Source of the DNA: Verrucomicrobiaceae bacterium UBA2429
GTDB taxonomy: Bacteria; Verrucomicrobiota; Verrucomicrobiia; Verrucomicrobiales; Verrucomicrobiaceae
DNA: 64,000 bases
Direction of reading: 5' to 3'
Assembly (NCBI GenBank): GCA_002343505.1
Contig: DDQZ01000024.1
Location: forward strand, 62,404-126,403
Each line of letters opens with the position of its first letter. The first letter of the stretch is position 1. A program made the position numbers and the translations under genes. Shown one piece after another: positions 41,737-50,966 of the stretch. Below the pieces are notes generated by a model. The model did no database searches and had not been told where the DNA came from. It saw nothing but the letters and a program-made list of their open reading frames with translations.

Positions 41737-43059
41737 TTACACCAAGACCTCTCGGAGCGGGCCGGTGCCGGAGTCGAACTTCGCGGCCATCTTCTCGCTC
41801 ATGTTGAAGCGTTCGCACTCGACGCCGGCGGTTTTCAGGATCGTCGCGTAGAGCGCGTTGATCGGACGGGTGCCGTCGAGCTGCGTGAAGCAGCCGGTTT
41901 TGAAAATGCCGCCGCAATTGCCAAGCAGCATGACCGGCCAGGTGGCGCCGCTGGTGTGCTGCGCGTCGGCGTTGTTGCTGGTGTAAACAATGAGCGTGTT
42001 GTCCATCATCGTGCCGCTGCCTTCGGGCACGCTTTCCAGCTCCTCCATGAGCTTCACGAGCATGCGGCTGTTGTACTGGCGGATCTTGATCCAGATCGGA
42101 TTGTCCGGCTGCTTCATGTGGCCGAGATTGTGGCCCTGCTCCTCGACGCCGAGGCCTTTCCACGAGCCGAAGATTTCACCACGACCGGAGCCGATGGTCA
42201 GCACGCTGGTGATGCCGGATTTGATCGCCGAGATGCCGAGGTCGAGCAGCACGTCGTGCCAGTCGGTTTCGAACTCGGGCTTCGTGTAACGGTCATCGAC
42301 CTTTGGCGCAAAGTTCCGCAGATGATCGGAGACGCCGTTGAGGCGTGACCGCAGGCCGTTGATGTCCTGGAAACCCTGAACGTACTGCCCGTAGCGCTGC
42401 TGGTCTGCCATCGGCAGCGCCTTGCCGTGAGCGGCGGCGAGCTGCTCGATGCGGTCAAACATACTGGAGCGCGCCTCATGCTGCTTGCGGATGTCTCCGT
42501 CCGAGATGCCGCCGTAGAGCATCTGGTAGAGGTGGTTCGGGTTCGAATGCATGAAGATCGGCTGGCCAGCGCCGCTGGCCGAAAGGTTCGCGACGGTGGG
42601 CTTGGCCTTCATGTTTTCCATCGAGTCCATGCCGATGCAGAGATGCGGCAGGAGGGTCTCGGGCAGCACCTTGCTCAGTTCGTAGTCAATCGTGGACGCA
42701 CTGGGCGGCACGCCGTCGCTGCCGCGGTAACCGCCGAGCGCGCCGAAGAAGGCGCTGTGGGACGGGCTGGTGTGCAGGCCGTGCAGGCCGTTGATGATGT
42801 GCAGCCGCTCCTTGAAAGGCTCCAGCGCCTCGATGGGCTCGGGCAGTTTCGCCCTGGCCAGAGAGCCGCTGTTTTTCATGCCCGCCGGAACGCAGGTGGC
42901 CGGATCAAAGCCCTGGTTTTGCAGGAAGAAGATCACGCGCTTCGGCCCGCCGCCGTGCGCACGGGATGCCGCCTGGCTGATGTTTGGCAACAAGGGTGAA
43001 CCCAAAGCCGCGCCAGCCGTGGCGGCGATTTGTCGGAGGAGTTTTCTGCGGGAAATCAT
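41737..43059 (-). CDS. DUF1552 family Tat-type exported protein
   Basis: The 440-residue protein starts [20 protein letters not shown], a twin-arginine signal (SRRKLLR), then [40 protein letters not shown], and [20 protein letters not shown] and [20 protein letters not shown]. These are features of DUF1552/DUF1501-like PVC proteins related to the alkaline-phosphatase/sulfatase fold. Such proteins are often encoded with DUF1592/DUF1588 cytochrome-like proteins; that partner family is at 15585-18188, on the far side of the metal island. Function unknown. Confidence 0.85.
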   Translation of the reverse strand: MISRRKLLRQIAATAGAALGSPLLPNISQAASRAHGGGPKRVIFFLQNQGFDPATCVPAGMKNSGSLARAKLPEPIEALEPFKERLHIINGLHGLHTSPSHSAFFGALGGYRGSDGVPPSASTIDYELSKVLPETLLPHLCIGMDSMENMKAKPTVANLSASGAGQPIFMHSNPNHLYQMLYGGISDGDIRKQHEARSSMFDRIEQLAAAHGKALPMADQQRYGQYVQGFQDINGLRSRLNGVSDHLRNFAPKVDDRYTKPEFETDWHDVLLDLGISAIKSGITSVLTIGSGRGEIFGSWKGLGVEEQGHNLGHMKQPDNPIWIKIRQYNSRMLVKLMEELESVPEGSGTMMDNTLIVYTSNNADAQHTSGATWPVMLLGNCGGIFKTGCFTQLDGTRPINALYATILKTAGVECERFNMSEKMAAKFDSGTGPLREVLV

Positions 43060-43240
43060 GAGTGCTGCGAAAACGTCACCGAGGCGGGCTTATTTCATCT
43101 GAGGGAGAGGAAGGTGCGGTCGGAAAGGCCGGTGCGCGAGGAAGCGCCCCGGAACACGCGGGGGCGCGCGTGCTCCATGCACTTCTCACGCGAGCACTGA
43201 CTCATCGGGATGACACCGGCGGACTTGAAGCCGCCGCGCC

Positions 43241-44539
43241 TCATGCCAGCCCCTTCTGGCGGCGGGCGTGGACGGCGGCGGAGTATTCGCTGCTGTTGAA
43301 GTCCACATAGGCCTCGGAGAGATCGCTGGTATAAACGATGTGGTTGGCGCTGCCGAGGTTGAGGTCAATGGTGACGGAGAAGCGCGGTTCTTTGACGACT
43401 TTTTCCAACTCGGCCACAGGCGTGCCCGAGGTGAGGCCGCCTTTGCAGGCGAGCAGGCCGCCGAAATAGATGTCCACCATCTCCTCGCGGATGCGCGCGC
43501 CGGAGTAGCCGACGGCGTGGATGATGCGGCCCCAGTTCGGGTCGCTGCCGTGGAAGGAGCACTTCACCAGCATGGACTTGGCGACGGCTTCGGCCACCTT
43601 TTTCGCATCGGCATGGGTGCGCGCGTTGCGCACGCGGATTTCGACGAACTTGGTGACGCGCTCGCCGTCGGCGACGATCATCTTCGCCAGCTCGAGCATG
43701 ACCTTGTGCAGGGCGCAGCGGAAGATTTTGGCCTCGTCGGAGCCTTTCCTCATGGCGGGCGCGGAGGCCTGGCCGTTGCTCATGACAATGACGGTGTCGT
43801 TGGTGCTGGTGTCGCCGTCTATGGTGATGCAGTTGAAAGACTGGTCCACAGCGCAGCGGATGGCGCGCTTGATCTCGTCCTTGCTGATTTTTGCATCGGT
43901 GGTGATGAAGCAAAGCATGGTGGCCATGTCCGGGCAGATCATGCCCGCGCCTTTGGCGATGCCGCCGATGCGGAAGGAGCCGCCTCCCGGGCAGGGCACC
44001 TCGATGGCGTAGGACTTCGGCCTGGTGTCGCTGGTCATGATGGCCGCCGCGGCGTCGTCGGAGCCGGCGGGGCTGAGCTTGGCCGCCAGTTCGGCGACGC
44101 GCGGGGTGACGCGCTGGATGGGCATGTTCATGCCGATGATTCCGGTGGAGCAGACCTGCACCTGTCTCATGCGCAGGCCGAGCGCCTCGGCGGCGGCCTT
44201 GCACATGGCTTTGGCGTCCTGGATGCCCTGCGGGCCGGTGCAGGCGTTGGCGTTGCCGCTGTTGGCGATGATGGCGCGCGTGTCGCTCTCGCGAATGTGG
44301 ATCTGCGAGACGCGCACACAGGCGGCGCGCACTTTGTTGGTGGTATAGACCGCGTCGGTGACGGCGGGGGTGTCGGAAACGATGAGCGCCAGGTCGAGGC
44401 GGGCGGCCTCGGGGTTCTTGATGCCGCATGAGATGGCGGCGGCGCGGAAGCCCCTGGGCGCGGTGACACCGCCTTTGATCACTTTGAAAGGCACGCGTAT
44501 TTCGCGGAACGGATCGCAATCCATGGTCGTCATGCTCAT
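43241..44539 (-). CDS. argJ: Arginine biosynthesis protein ArgJ (ornithine acetyltransferase)
   Basis: The 432-residue product starts at ATG 44539, overlapping the argC stop (ATGA). Motifs: APRGFRAAAISCGIKNPEAA, YTTNKVRAACVRVSQIHI, NSGNANACTGPQGIQDA, STGIIGMNMPIQ, and the self-cleavage site GAGMICPDMATMLCFITTDA, where the Thr after MA becomes the nucleophile of the beta chain. The end NSSEYSAAVHARRQKGLA is near the usual SSYST-type C-terminus. ArgJ transfers acetyl from N-acetylornithine to glutamate, the cyclic arginine route; whether it also uses acetyl-CoA cannot be seen. Confidence 0.96.
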   Translation of the reverse strand: MSMTTMDCDPFREIRVPFKVIKGGVTAPRGFRAAAISCGIKNPEAARLDLALIVSDTPAVTDAVYTTNKVRAACVRVSQIHIRESDTRAIIANSGNANACTGPQGIQDAKAMCKAAAEALGLRMRQVQVCSTGIIGMNMPIQRVTPRVAELAAKLSPAGSDDAAAAIMTSDTRPKSYAIEVPCPGGGSFRIGGIAKGAGMICPDMATMLCFITTDAKISKDEIKRAIRCAVDQSFNCITIDGDTSTNDTVIVMSNGQASAPAMRKGSDEAKIFRCALHKVMLELAKMIVADGERVTKFVEIRVRNARTHADAKKVAEAVAKSMLVKCSFHGSDPNWGRIIHAVGYSGARIREEMVDIYFGGLLACKGGLTSGTPVAELEKVVKEPRFSVTIDLNLGSANHIVYTSDLSEAYVDFNSSEYSAAVHARRQKGLA

Positions 44540-45585
44540 GCGTTCAGAAGGCCCGCGTCCGGCGCGAAGCCGCAGGCCAGGTTGAGGTTCTGCACCGCCT
44601 GGCCGGAGGCGCCTTTGCCGATGTTGTCCTCGGCGCTCATGAGCACGAGGCGTCCGGCGCGCTCGTCGAGCGCCCAGCCGATGTCCACGAAGTTCGTGCC
44701 CATGACATGCTTGGTGTCGGGGCATTGATTCCTGCCGAGCAGCCGGATGAAGGGCTGCCCGTCGTAGGTGGCGCGCAGGGCGGACTCGACCTGGTCGAGC
44801 GACACGCCGGGCGCGGGTGCGGCAAAGGTGGTGGTGCAGATGCCGGCGAAGACCGGCACGAGATGCGGCACGAAGGTGAGCCGCACCTCCCGCCCGGCGG
44901 CGAGGGACAGCTCCTGCGTGATCTCGCTCAAGTGGCGGTGGGAGGGCACGCTGTAGGCGCGCAGGCTGTTCTGCACCTCGCAGAAAAGCAGCGGCACGCT
45001 GGCATTGCGGCCCGCGCCGCTGGCGCCGCTCATGCTGGAGACGGCCAGTGGATCCCCGGAGAGCAGGCCGGCTTTGAGCAGCGGCAGCAAAGGCAGCAGG
45101 ATGCTGGTGGGATAGCAGCCGGGGCAGGCGATGAGGCGCGCGTTTTTGATCTCCTCCGCGCGCCACTCCGGCAGCGCATAGACGGCCTTGGCGAGCAGGC
45201 CGGGCGCGGGATGCTCGTGCGCGTAGAACTCCTTGTAAACCTCCGCGCTGCGCAGGCGGAAGTCGGCGCTGAGGTCAATGACGCGCATTCCCGCCTCCAG
45301 CAGCGGCGCGGCATACTCCGCGGACACGCCATGCGGCAGCGCCAGGAACGCGGCCTGCGCTCCGCTCGCCTTCAAAGCGTCCACGTCCGGCTCGGTGAAG
45401 ACCAGTGTGTCAGCCACCCCCACCTTGCGGAAGCGCGGAAACTCGGCGGACAGCGCCTTGCCCGCGAGCGTGCGGGAAGTGACCGCGACGAGTTCGGCAT
45501 GGGGATGGCGCAGGAGGATTCTCAGCAGCTCGATGCCGGAGTATCCGCTCGCACCAAGGACGGCGACTTTGACAGGCTTGGACAT
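44536..45585 (-). CDS. argC: N-acetyl-gamma-glutamyl-phosphate reductase
   Basis: From ATG 45585 (MSKPVKVAVLGASGYSGIEL) the protein is 349 residues, the normal length. It has the NADP-binding GASGYSG, FLALPHGVSAEYAAPLLEAG, VIDLSADFRL, and the catalytic Cys in IACPGCYPTSILLPLLPL, plus SSMSGASGAGRN and the C-terminal HVMGTNFVDIGWALDE. It reduces N-acetylglutamyl phosphate to the semialdehyde in arginine synthesis. argC and argJ are translationally coupled (ATGA). Starts upstream of 45585 lack family similarity. Confidence 0.97.
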   Translation of the reverse strand: MSKPVKVAVLGASGYSGIELLRILLRHPHAELVAVTSRTLAGKALSAEFPRFRKVGVADTLVFTEPDVDALKASGAQAAFLALPHGVSAEYAAPLLEAGMRVIDLSADFRLRSAEVYKEFYAHEHPAPGLLAKAVYALPEWRAEEIKNARLIACPGCYPTSILLPLLPLLKAGLLSGDPLAVSSMSGASGAGRNASVPLLFCEVQNSLRAYSVPSHRHLSEITQELSLAAGREVRLTFVPHLVPVFAGICTTTFAAPAPGVSLDQVESALRATYDGQPFIRLLGRNQCPDTKHVMGTNFVDIGWALDERAGRLVLMSAEDNIGKGASGQAVQNLNLACGFAPDAGLLNA

Positions 45586-45673
45586 TCGGGAGGGGGGCGA
45601 AGATGGATGACAGCCCCCTGGCTGCAACTGGCAATTCAAACCAAATGTCCGTCCGGTCGCGGCGAGTCCACAA

Positions 45674-46423
45674 TCACCAGAATCCCCATTGTTTGGCGCC
45701 CATCACCCAGGCTCCGAGCAGCGCGTTGGCCAGAGCGTGCATGAGCACGCAGGCGCCCAGGCTGCGGGTGCGCGCGGCCGCGAGATAAACCAGCGCGCCC
45801 CAGACAAAAGCGGCGGGCCAGTCGGCGGGCTGATGCGCCAGCATGACCAGCGTGGTGACGATCCAAAAACTCCGCCAGGTGTGCGCGCCAAAGGGCGTCT
45901 CATGCCAGGGCCGCCCCTCCGCCGCCAGCCAGCGCATGAGAAAGCCGCGCCAGAAAATCTCCTCCACCAGCGGCACCACCACGACGAGGCGCGCGAAGCG
46001 CATGAAGATCGTGATCCGCTCCCACACAGGCCATTCGGCGAGCTGGCCGGGATCGAAGCCCCGGCTCCGGTCCGCCATCCCGAGCCAGGCCCACCAAACC
46101 GGCGGATTTTCAGTGTCGAGCTTTTGGTATGTCCAGGCCGGCAGAATCCACAGCGCGATGCCCGCCACGCCGAGCGCACAGGCCAGCCCCAGTCCGCGCC
46201 AGGGCCTCAGCGCGTAGTGGCGGCGGAAAAAAAGCAGCAGTCCCGCGCACACGAGCGTCTGCAAAGGATACACCCACAGCTCCGGCGCGCGCACATGCCA
46301 GGGAAGCTCGGGATTTTCCACGCGAAACCAGCCCGGCACGGCCAGAAAGGCCATGAACACCGCGAACGGCGCCACATGCGCCGCGGCGGGTGAGGAGCGC
46401 CAGGTTTGCAGCATGAGCTTCAT
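45674..46423 (-). CDS. CPBP-family intramembrane glutamic endopeptidase (CAAX-like)
   Basis: From ATG 46423 the protein is 249 residues with about seven membrane segments. The CPBP motifs are present: VVPLVEEIFWRGFLMRW (motif 1, Glu-Glu and Arg), VMLAHQPADWPAAFVWGALV (motif 2, His), and GACVLMHALANALLGAWVMG (motif 3, His). Bacterial members are linked to membrane-protein processing, bacteriocin immunity and exosortase systems. It is the last gene in the direction ligand-fusion gene, protease (31-base gap), so they may be co-transcribed. Confidence 0.85.
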   Translation of the reverse strand: MKLMLQTWRSSPAAAHVAPFAVFMAFLAVPGWFRVENPELPWHVRAPELWVYPLQTLVCAGLLLFFRRHYALRPWRGLGLACALGVAGIALWILPAWTYQKLDTENPPVWWAWLGMADRSRGFDPGQLAEWPVWERITIFMRFARLVVVVPLVEEIFWRGFLMRWLAAEGRPWHETPFGAHTWRSFWIVTTLVMLAHQPADWPAAFVWGALVYLAAARTRSLGACVLMHALANALLGAWVMGAKQWGFW

Positions 46424-46453
46424 CGGGCCGCCTCGGATTGCGCGCTTCAAGCC

Positions 46454-48637
46454 TCACACCTCCCCGCGCGCGAGCTTCTCGCAGCTTTGCACGTCGAGCT
46501 TGCCGGAGGAGAGGATGGGGATGTCGCTGACGCGGATCATTTTCTTCGGGATCCACAATGGCGGCAGGCCCTTCTCCAGGAGGCGGTAGCGCAGATCGAG
46601 TATCTCCTGGTTCTCCGGGCCGCCGGTCATGGCCGAGATGAGGATGAGCGCCTCGCCCTTCTCGGGGTCGGGCACGCCGACGACGGCGATCTTGCGCGCG
46701 GACTCGTTCTCCAGGCCCATGGCCTTGATGATGGCCTCCTCCACGGTCTCGTGCGGCACCATCTCGCCGCCGATCTTGGAGAAGCGGCTGAGCCGGCCCT
46801 CGATGTAAAGGAAGCCGTCCAGGTCGAGGCGGCCGATGTCGCCCGTGCGGAACCAGCCGTCCTCGTCCTTGACATCGGCGGTGCGCTTGGGGTCGTTGTG
46901 GTAGCCGTGGAAGACGTTGGCGCCTTTGAACCAGATCATGCCGCTCTGGTGGACGGAGAGGCGGCGCCCGCCCTCCGGCTCGGTGATGCGCACGGCCAGG
47001 CCGGGCAGGAGCTGGCCGACGCTGCCGGGCCGGTGCGCGGGCAGCCAGGCGTGGCCCTCCTCGGCGAGGGGCACGGGGTCGGGCAGGTTGACGTTGGAGA
47101 CCGGGGAGGTCTCGGTCAGGCCGTAGCCCTCATAGACGCGCTTGCCGAAGCGCGCCTCAAAGGCCTCCGCCACGGTGGCGGGCAGCTTTTCCGCTCCGGT
47201 GACCACCATTTTGAGGCTGGTGAGCGACTCGCGCGGCACGCCGCGCAGCCAGCCGCGCAGAAAGGTGGGCGTGGCCAGCATGACGCTGACGCTGTGCTTC
47301 TCCACCAGCTCCGCCAGCCTCTTCGTCTCCAGCGGGCTGGGGTAGGTGACGAGGTCCACGCCGGCGATGACGGGATACCACAGCGTGACCGTGCAGCCGA
47401 AGCTGTGGAAAAGAGGCAGGCTGCCGAGAATGGCGTCGTCCGACTTGAGGCCCAGCCGCGAGCCGAACTGGATGACGTTGGCCATGATGTTGCGGTGGGT
47501 GAGCACCACGCCCTTGGGGTTGCCGGAGCTGCCGCTGGTGAAAAGCAGCAGCGCCTCCCTGTCACCGCCATGCCTGGGCACGCCGAGCAGCGCGGCCAGG
47601 AGGGACGCGGGCAGCAGCTTGGAGAGCGCCAGCCAGAGGCCGATCTTTGTTTTCATCCGCGGCAGCAGGCGCTCCACGAGGATGAGCTGGCGCGTCGGCG
47701 GCCAGGGGAAGGTCTGCATCTTGCGCACCACGGGATCGGCGGTGACGAGGCGGTCGAGGCCGGAGGCCTTCATCGCGAACTCGATGGCCGCCCGCCCGGC
47801 GGTGAAGTTGAGGTTCACCGGGATTTTGCCCGCCAGCAGCACCGCCACGTTGGCGATGAGGCCGCCCAGTCCGGGCGGCAGCACGATGCCGACACGCTCC
47901 CTGGCGGTCTCGCTTTTGATCACCCTGGAGAGCGCGATGGCGGCGGCGAAGATGGTGTCGAAGCCCATCTCCTTGTCGTCCTTGCCGTCCACCACCACAT
48001 TGTTCCGCCCGTGGCGTTTGAAGCCCAGGATCAGCGCGTAGGCCAGGTGCAGCGGCAGTGCGGGGTGCGTTTCAAAAGCCTGCCGGCACAGCTCCAGCAG
48101 GCTCTCCTGGTAGGAGGCCAGCGTCACATCCTCCCCGGTGAGCAGCATGCCAAAGCTCATCACCACGGCGGTCTCGTCCGGGCGCGGGCCGATGTCCAGC
48201 GCCACCTCCCGCGGGTGCAGCACATGCAGCGGCAGCACGGGGCAGCCCGCCTTGAGCAGGAACTCCAGGCGCATGCCGGGGATGGTGCACAGCGGCGCGT
48301 TCAGGCAGGCCGCCTGCGCGGGCAGGAAGATGATGACCGCGTCCTGCGCGGTCTTCCCGGCCACGGCCTTGCGCAGCGCGGCGGTGTCCGTCAGATCCGG
48401 GGAGATGACCAGCACCTGCGCGCCCTCCCGCTCCAGATGCGCGCGCAGCATGGGGTGCAGGGCCGCGCCCTGCTCGCAGAGATAGACGATGTTCCGGCCC
48501 TCCAGCACCGCCTCAAGCCTCAGCACATCCAGGTAATCGAGCCGGGCCGGCAGGATGAGGTATCCGCCCGCTTGCGGAATGTTTTCCTTTCCCAGCAGGG
48601 TCAGGTGTTTGAGGGAGACGGGTTTTTCGTTCGGCAT
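46454..48637 (-). CDS. Acyltransferase-like domain fused to an AMP-forming acyl ligase (Aas-like)
   Basis: From ATG 48637 (MPNEKPVSLKHLTLLGKENI) the protein is 727 residues. The first ~200 residues resemble a PlsC-type acyltransferase (LTLLGKENIPQAGGYLILPA, VVMSFGMLLTGEDV), but the HxxxxD site reads ARLDYLD, without the catalytic His. The second part is a typical ANL-superfamily ligase: LLLFTSGSSGNPKGVVLTHR (P-loop), YEGYGLTETSPVSN, GWFRTGDIGRLDLDGFLYIE, RFSKIGGEMV and SSGKLDVQS, all near normal. It should activate fatty acids to acyl-AMP and transfer them to a carrier or lysophospholipid, as Aas does. Another start upstream (48877) adds no conserved sequence. Confidence 0.82.
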   Translation of the reverse strand: MPNEKPVSLKHLTLLGKENIPQAGGYLILPARLDYLDVLRLEAVLEGRNIVYLCEQGAALHPMLRAHLEREGAQVLVISPDLTDTAALRKAVAGKTAQDAVIIFLPAQAACLNAPLCTIPGMRLEFLLKAGCPVLPLHVLHPREVALDIGPRPDETAVVMSFGMLLTGEDVTLASYQESLLELCRQAFETHPALPLHLAYALILGFKRHGRNNVVVDGKDDKEMGFDTIFAAAIALSRVIKSETARERVGIVLPPGLGGLIANVAVLLAGKIPVNLNFTAGRAAIEFAMKASGLDRLVTADPVVRKMQTFPWPPTRQLILVERLLPRMKTKIGLWLALSKLLPASLLAALLGVPRHGGDREALLLFTSGSSGNPKGVVLTHRNIMANVIQFGSRLGLKSDDAILGSLPLFHSFGCTVTLWYPVIAGVDLVTYPSPLETKRLAELVEKHSVSVMLATPTFLRGWLRGVPRESLTSLKMVVTGAEKLPATVAEAFEARFGKRVYEGYGLTETSPVSNVNLPDPVPLAEEGHAWLPAHRPGSVGQLLPGLAVRITEPEGGRRLSVHQSGMIWFKGANVFHGYHNDPKRTADVKDEDGWFRTGDIGRLDLDGFLYIEGRLSRFSKIGGEMVPHETVEEAIIKAMGLENESARKIAVVGVPDPEKGEALILISAMTGGPENQEILDLRYRLLEKGLPPLWIPKKMIRVSDIPILSSGKLDVQSCEKLARGEV

Positions 48638-48973
48638 GGCGGCGGCGGGATGTGCGGGCACTAAGCGGCGGACTCCCCCCTTTTCCAGCGGGAAAACGGC
48701 GCGGCCATCCCGGTCGGATGGTTTTTCACCGGCTTGACCCCGCGACCACCCTGCGCGCCATGCCGCCGCTCGCCACTCAAACTTCGCCGGAAAGTCCGGG
48801 CATATGCGCGATGTGGCGGTGGAAGGAGAGACGGCCCTCCTCATCGCAAAACCAGACATCCTCAGTGCTGCGCGCAAAGGAGTTCTCCCGGATAGGGAGC
48901 AAGGCCATGCAATTCAGACAATCCGGGCAAGAGCGCCTCTGACGGTAAACTGCACTTTTGAACACAAAACGAA
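48638..48973. other. Upstream region of the ligase gene, one doubtful small frame
   Basis: Besides the probable promoter of the ligase gene, only a minus frame at 48777-48965 (62 residues, with VWFCDEEGRLSFHRHIAHMP) looks protein-like. It has no start context or family, and ends against the repeat array, so it may be a remnant. No other feature seen. Confidence 0.35.
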
Positions 48974-49170
48974 GGCCGTTTGGCGCTGGTTCCGCGGGCG
49001 GAACTCCAAACGGCGGCCGTTTGGCGCTGATTCCGCGGGAGGAACTCCAAACGACGGCCGTTTGGCGCTAATTCCGCGGGAGGAACTCCAAACGACGGCC
49101 GTTTGGCGCTGATTCCGCGGGAGGAACTCCAAACGACGGCCGTATGGCGCTGATTCCGCGGGAGGAGGAC
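48974..49170. repeat. 41-bp tandem hairpin array, about 4.8 copies
   Basis: Units start at 48974, 49015, 49056, 49097 and 49138, an exact period of 41. Each contains GCCGTTTGG early and CCAAAC near the end, which pair, and an inner TTCCGC/GCGGAA-like palindrome (perfect in the first copy), so every unit can fold as a nested hairpin. Because 41 is not a multiple of three the array is not coding. It lies between the ligase gene and a short sialidase-like gene. Confidence 0.92.
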
Positions 49171-49238
49171 GAAAAAGGCGGGGTTTGGCCTAAAAAACGG
49201 GTCATCTGACCTGAATGGCAAGAAAATGCAGCTTTGCG

Positions 49239-49694
49239 TCAAGCAAGCACTTTATACTGAAGGTCATCACCTTTTGTGAATTGGATGCCCCAGGTGCCGG
49301 GCATCACGCGCGCATCGCCCCTGCCCTCCGGGAGTTTTGCGGTGCCCTTCGTGAGGTGCCGCCAGTTCACCGCGTCATCGGAGGCCAGATAAATCGTCGG
49401 CGCGCCCCAGCCGACTGGCACGACGAACACCCCGCCCGTGTAAGCGACCGCCTTCGTGGCCCACGGCCCGTGATCCGCGCCCGGCGCGGCAAAGAAGGAC
49501 TGCGTCCACGTCTTGCCATCGTCCTTCGAAACGAGAATGCGCGCCCCATGCCCCACAACGACAAACGCTCCGGCCTTCGGGTTCGGTTTGAAGTCACCAC
49601 CGAAAGGAATCGCCTCGCGAAGCCTCGCATCCTCCGGGGATTCATTGGCGGCGAAAGCGGTGACGGCGAGCAGGAGAGGAAGCAGCTTTTTCAT
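49239..49694 (-). CDS. Short exported sialidase/BNR-like protein, probably truncated
   Basis: From ATG 49694 the product is 151 residues with a signal peptide (MKKLLPLLLAVTAFAA). The mature part has one BNR-type repeat (ILVSKDDGKTWTQSFFAAPG) and VYLASDDAVNWRHL-like second repeat (TIYLASDDAVNWRHLTKG). Sialidase-like propellers usually contain five or more such repeats over about 350 residues, so the C-terminal part seems lost near the repeat array at 49170. The present stop follows QYKVLA. It may still be expressed, but a full propeller cannot form. Confidence 0.6.
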   Translation of the reverse strand: MKKLLPLLLAVTAFAANESPEDARLREAIPFGGDFKPNPKAGAFVVVGHGARILVSKDDGKTWTQSFFAAPGADHGPWATKAVAYTGGVFVVPVGWGAPTIYLASDDAVNWRHLTKGTAKLPEGRGDARVMPGTWGIQFTKGDDLQYKVLA

Positions 49695-49834
49695 GGTGGA
49701 GGCTGGAACGAGCGGGCCAAAGCGGGTCTGACAGGGGACTGGTGGCGCAAGGACGGACTTTTGATGCTCCAGCACCTACGGCGGGCCTGCATCTCGCTGC
49801 TTGAGACGGTCCTGGCATGGACGTAGGATGCCGC

Positions 49835-50053
49835 ATGAACACCGAACCTCCAGCCACAACCAGCCAGCCCGTCTCCGCCGAGGTGGCGGAAATGGCGCGC
49901 CAGGCGGTGCGGGACTTTCATGAGTGCTTTTGGTGGTGGAACCCCGACTTCACTCCGCAGACCGTGGAGGAGGTGCGCGAGGTGGTGCTGAATCTCCGCA
50001 AAGGGGGCCACCGTGCCTGGCAGCGGGCTCAGGAACTCAACTCATGCCTTTAA
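49835..50053 (+). CDS. Small helical protein, partner of the AbiEii-like nucleotidyltransferase
   Basis: From ATG 49835 (MNTEPPATTSQPVSAEVAEM) the product is 72 residues, with ARQAVRDFHECFWWWNPDFT and VEEVREVVLNLRKGGHRAWQ. It is a helical protein without a signal, and its stop overlaps the next start by 10 bases, so the two are translated together. The WNPDF/VREVVxxLRKxGxxRAW-like core is, as I know it, frequent upstream of such nucleotidyltransferases. It could be the antitoxin-like half; no activity is seen directly. Confidence 0.65.
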   Translation: MNTEPPATTSQPVSAEVAEMARQAVRDFHECFWWWNPDFTPQTVEEVREVVLNLRKGGHRAWQRAQELNSCL

Positions 50054-50847
50054 CGACTCTCCAGAAACAAGTGCTGCGCGTTTTGGCGGCGAATCGCAGT
50101 GAAGAGAGCCATTTCGCCGGCGGTCTGGTGCTCAACTCGGCGGATGATTCGCCGCGCTTCAGCCATGACTTCGACATTTTTCATGAGGCGGAGTCCGAGG
50201 TGGCGCGTGCCAGCGATCTGGATGTCGCAGCTTTGCGGGCGGCTGGTTATGCGGTGGAGCACGCGGTTGGTGATTGGGCGGCCCACACGAGTTTTCGCAA
50301 AGCGCGTCTGACGCATGAGGGCGAGGCACTGGAGATCGACTGGGCGGCGGACTCAGCCTTTCGTTTCTTCCCGATTCAAAGAGATGATGTGCTCGGCTGG
50401 CGGCTGCACCTCTTTGACATGGCCGCCAACAAGGCGCTGGCGCTGGCGGCACGCTCGGTGACTCGCGACTATGTGGACATCGTGGAACTGGACCGCACCT
50501 ATCCGCTGGAGGCGGTGATTTGGGCCGCCTGCGGAAAGGATGAGGGCTTCAGCCCCATGCTGCTGCTGGAGATGATGCGGCGCTTTGCCCGGATCAATCC
50601 ACGCCAGCTTGAAACCATCCAGGCCCGTCAGCTCGATCCCATCGTCTTGAAAAAGGCGTGGATCGCGATGTCAGACCGGGCGGAGGCGGAGATCACCCGG
50701 CTGGCGGACACGAGGCCGGAGGTTCCCATCGGGGTGGCTTTTGTGAATGCGCGGGGCGAGCCGGGTTGGATCGGCAGTGATCCCAGCCTGCGCATTCATC
50801 GGCCTTCTGTGCGCGGCTGCCTGCCGGTGGTGCAAGGTGTCGAGTGA
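50044..50847 (+). CDS. AbiEii-like nucleotidyl transferase
   Basis: From ATG 50044 (MPLTTLQKQVLRVLAANRSE) the protein is 267 residues. It has FAGGLVLNSADDSPRFSHDF then DIFHEAES, with the GG...S.D-x-D pattern of nucleotidyltransferases, EALEIDWA with the third acidic residue, and LFDMAANKALALAARSVTRD, typical of PF08843-type proteins. AbiEii-like proteins are the toxin halves of type IV-like toxin-antitoxin phage-defence systems that modify tRNA or other targets. Here the upstream gene is too short to be an AbiEi regulator, so this may be a different two-gene module. Confidence 0.75.
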   Translation: MPLTTLQKQVLRVLAANRSEESHFAGGLVLNSADDSPRFSHDFDIFHEAESEVARASDLDVAALRAAGYAVEHAVGDWAAHTSFRKARLTHEGEALEIDWAADSAFRFFPIQRDDVLGWRLHLFDMAANKALALAARSVTRDYVDIVELDRTYPLEAVIWAACGKDEGFSPMLLLEMMRRFARINPRQLETIQARQLDPIVLKKAWIAMSDRAEAEITRLADTRPEVPIGVAFVNARGEPGWIGSDPSLRIHRPSVRGCLPVVQGVE

Positions 50848-50966
50848 TGCCGCTGGAGGTTGCTCCGTGTCGCTGTGGCGAACTGAAGCCGATTGGACCA
50901 ACCCCAGAGACACAGAGCACACAGAGAGCCCCCGGTGTGTGTGCCGCTGCCGGACCCGCGTTTGGT

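Noticed and set aside
46406..48664. Plus-strand frame of 752 codons
   Set aside because: Shadow of the AMP-ligase fusion; no start signal or domain, while the minus strand has all ligase motifs.
48974..49170. CRISPR array
   Set aside because: Units are contiguous with no unique spacers, and no cas genes are present.
48862..49242. Repetitive minus-strand protein frame over the 41-bp array
   Set aside because: Period 41 is not a multiple of three, so repeats fall in changing frames; the array is non-coding.
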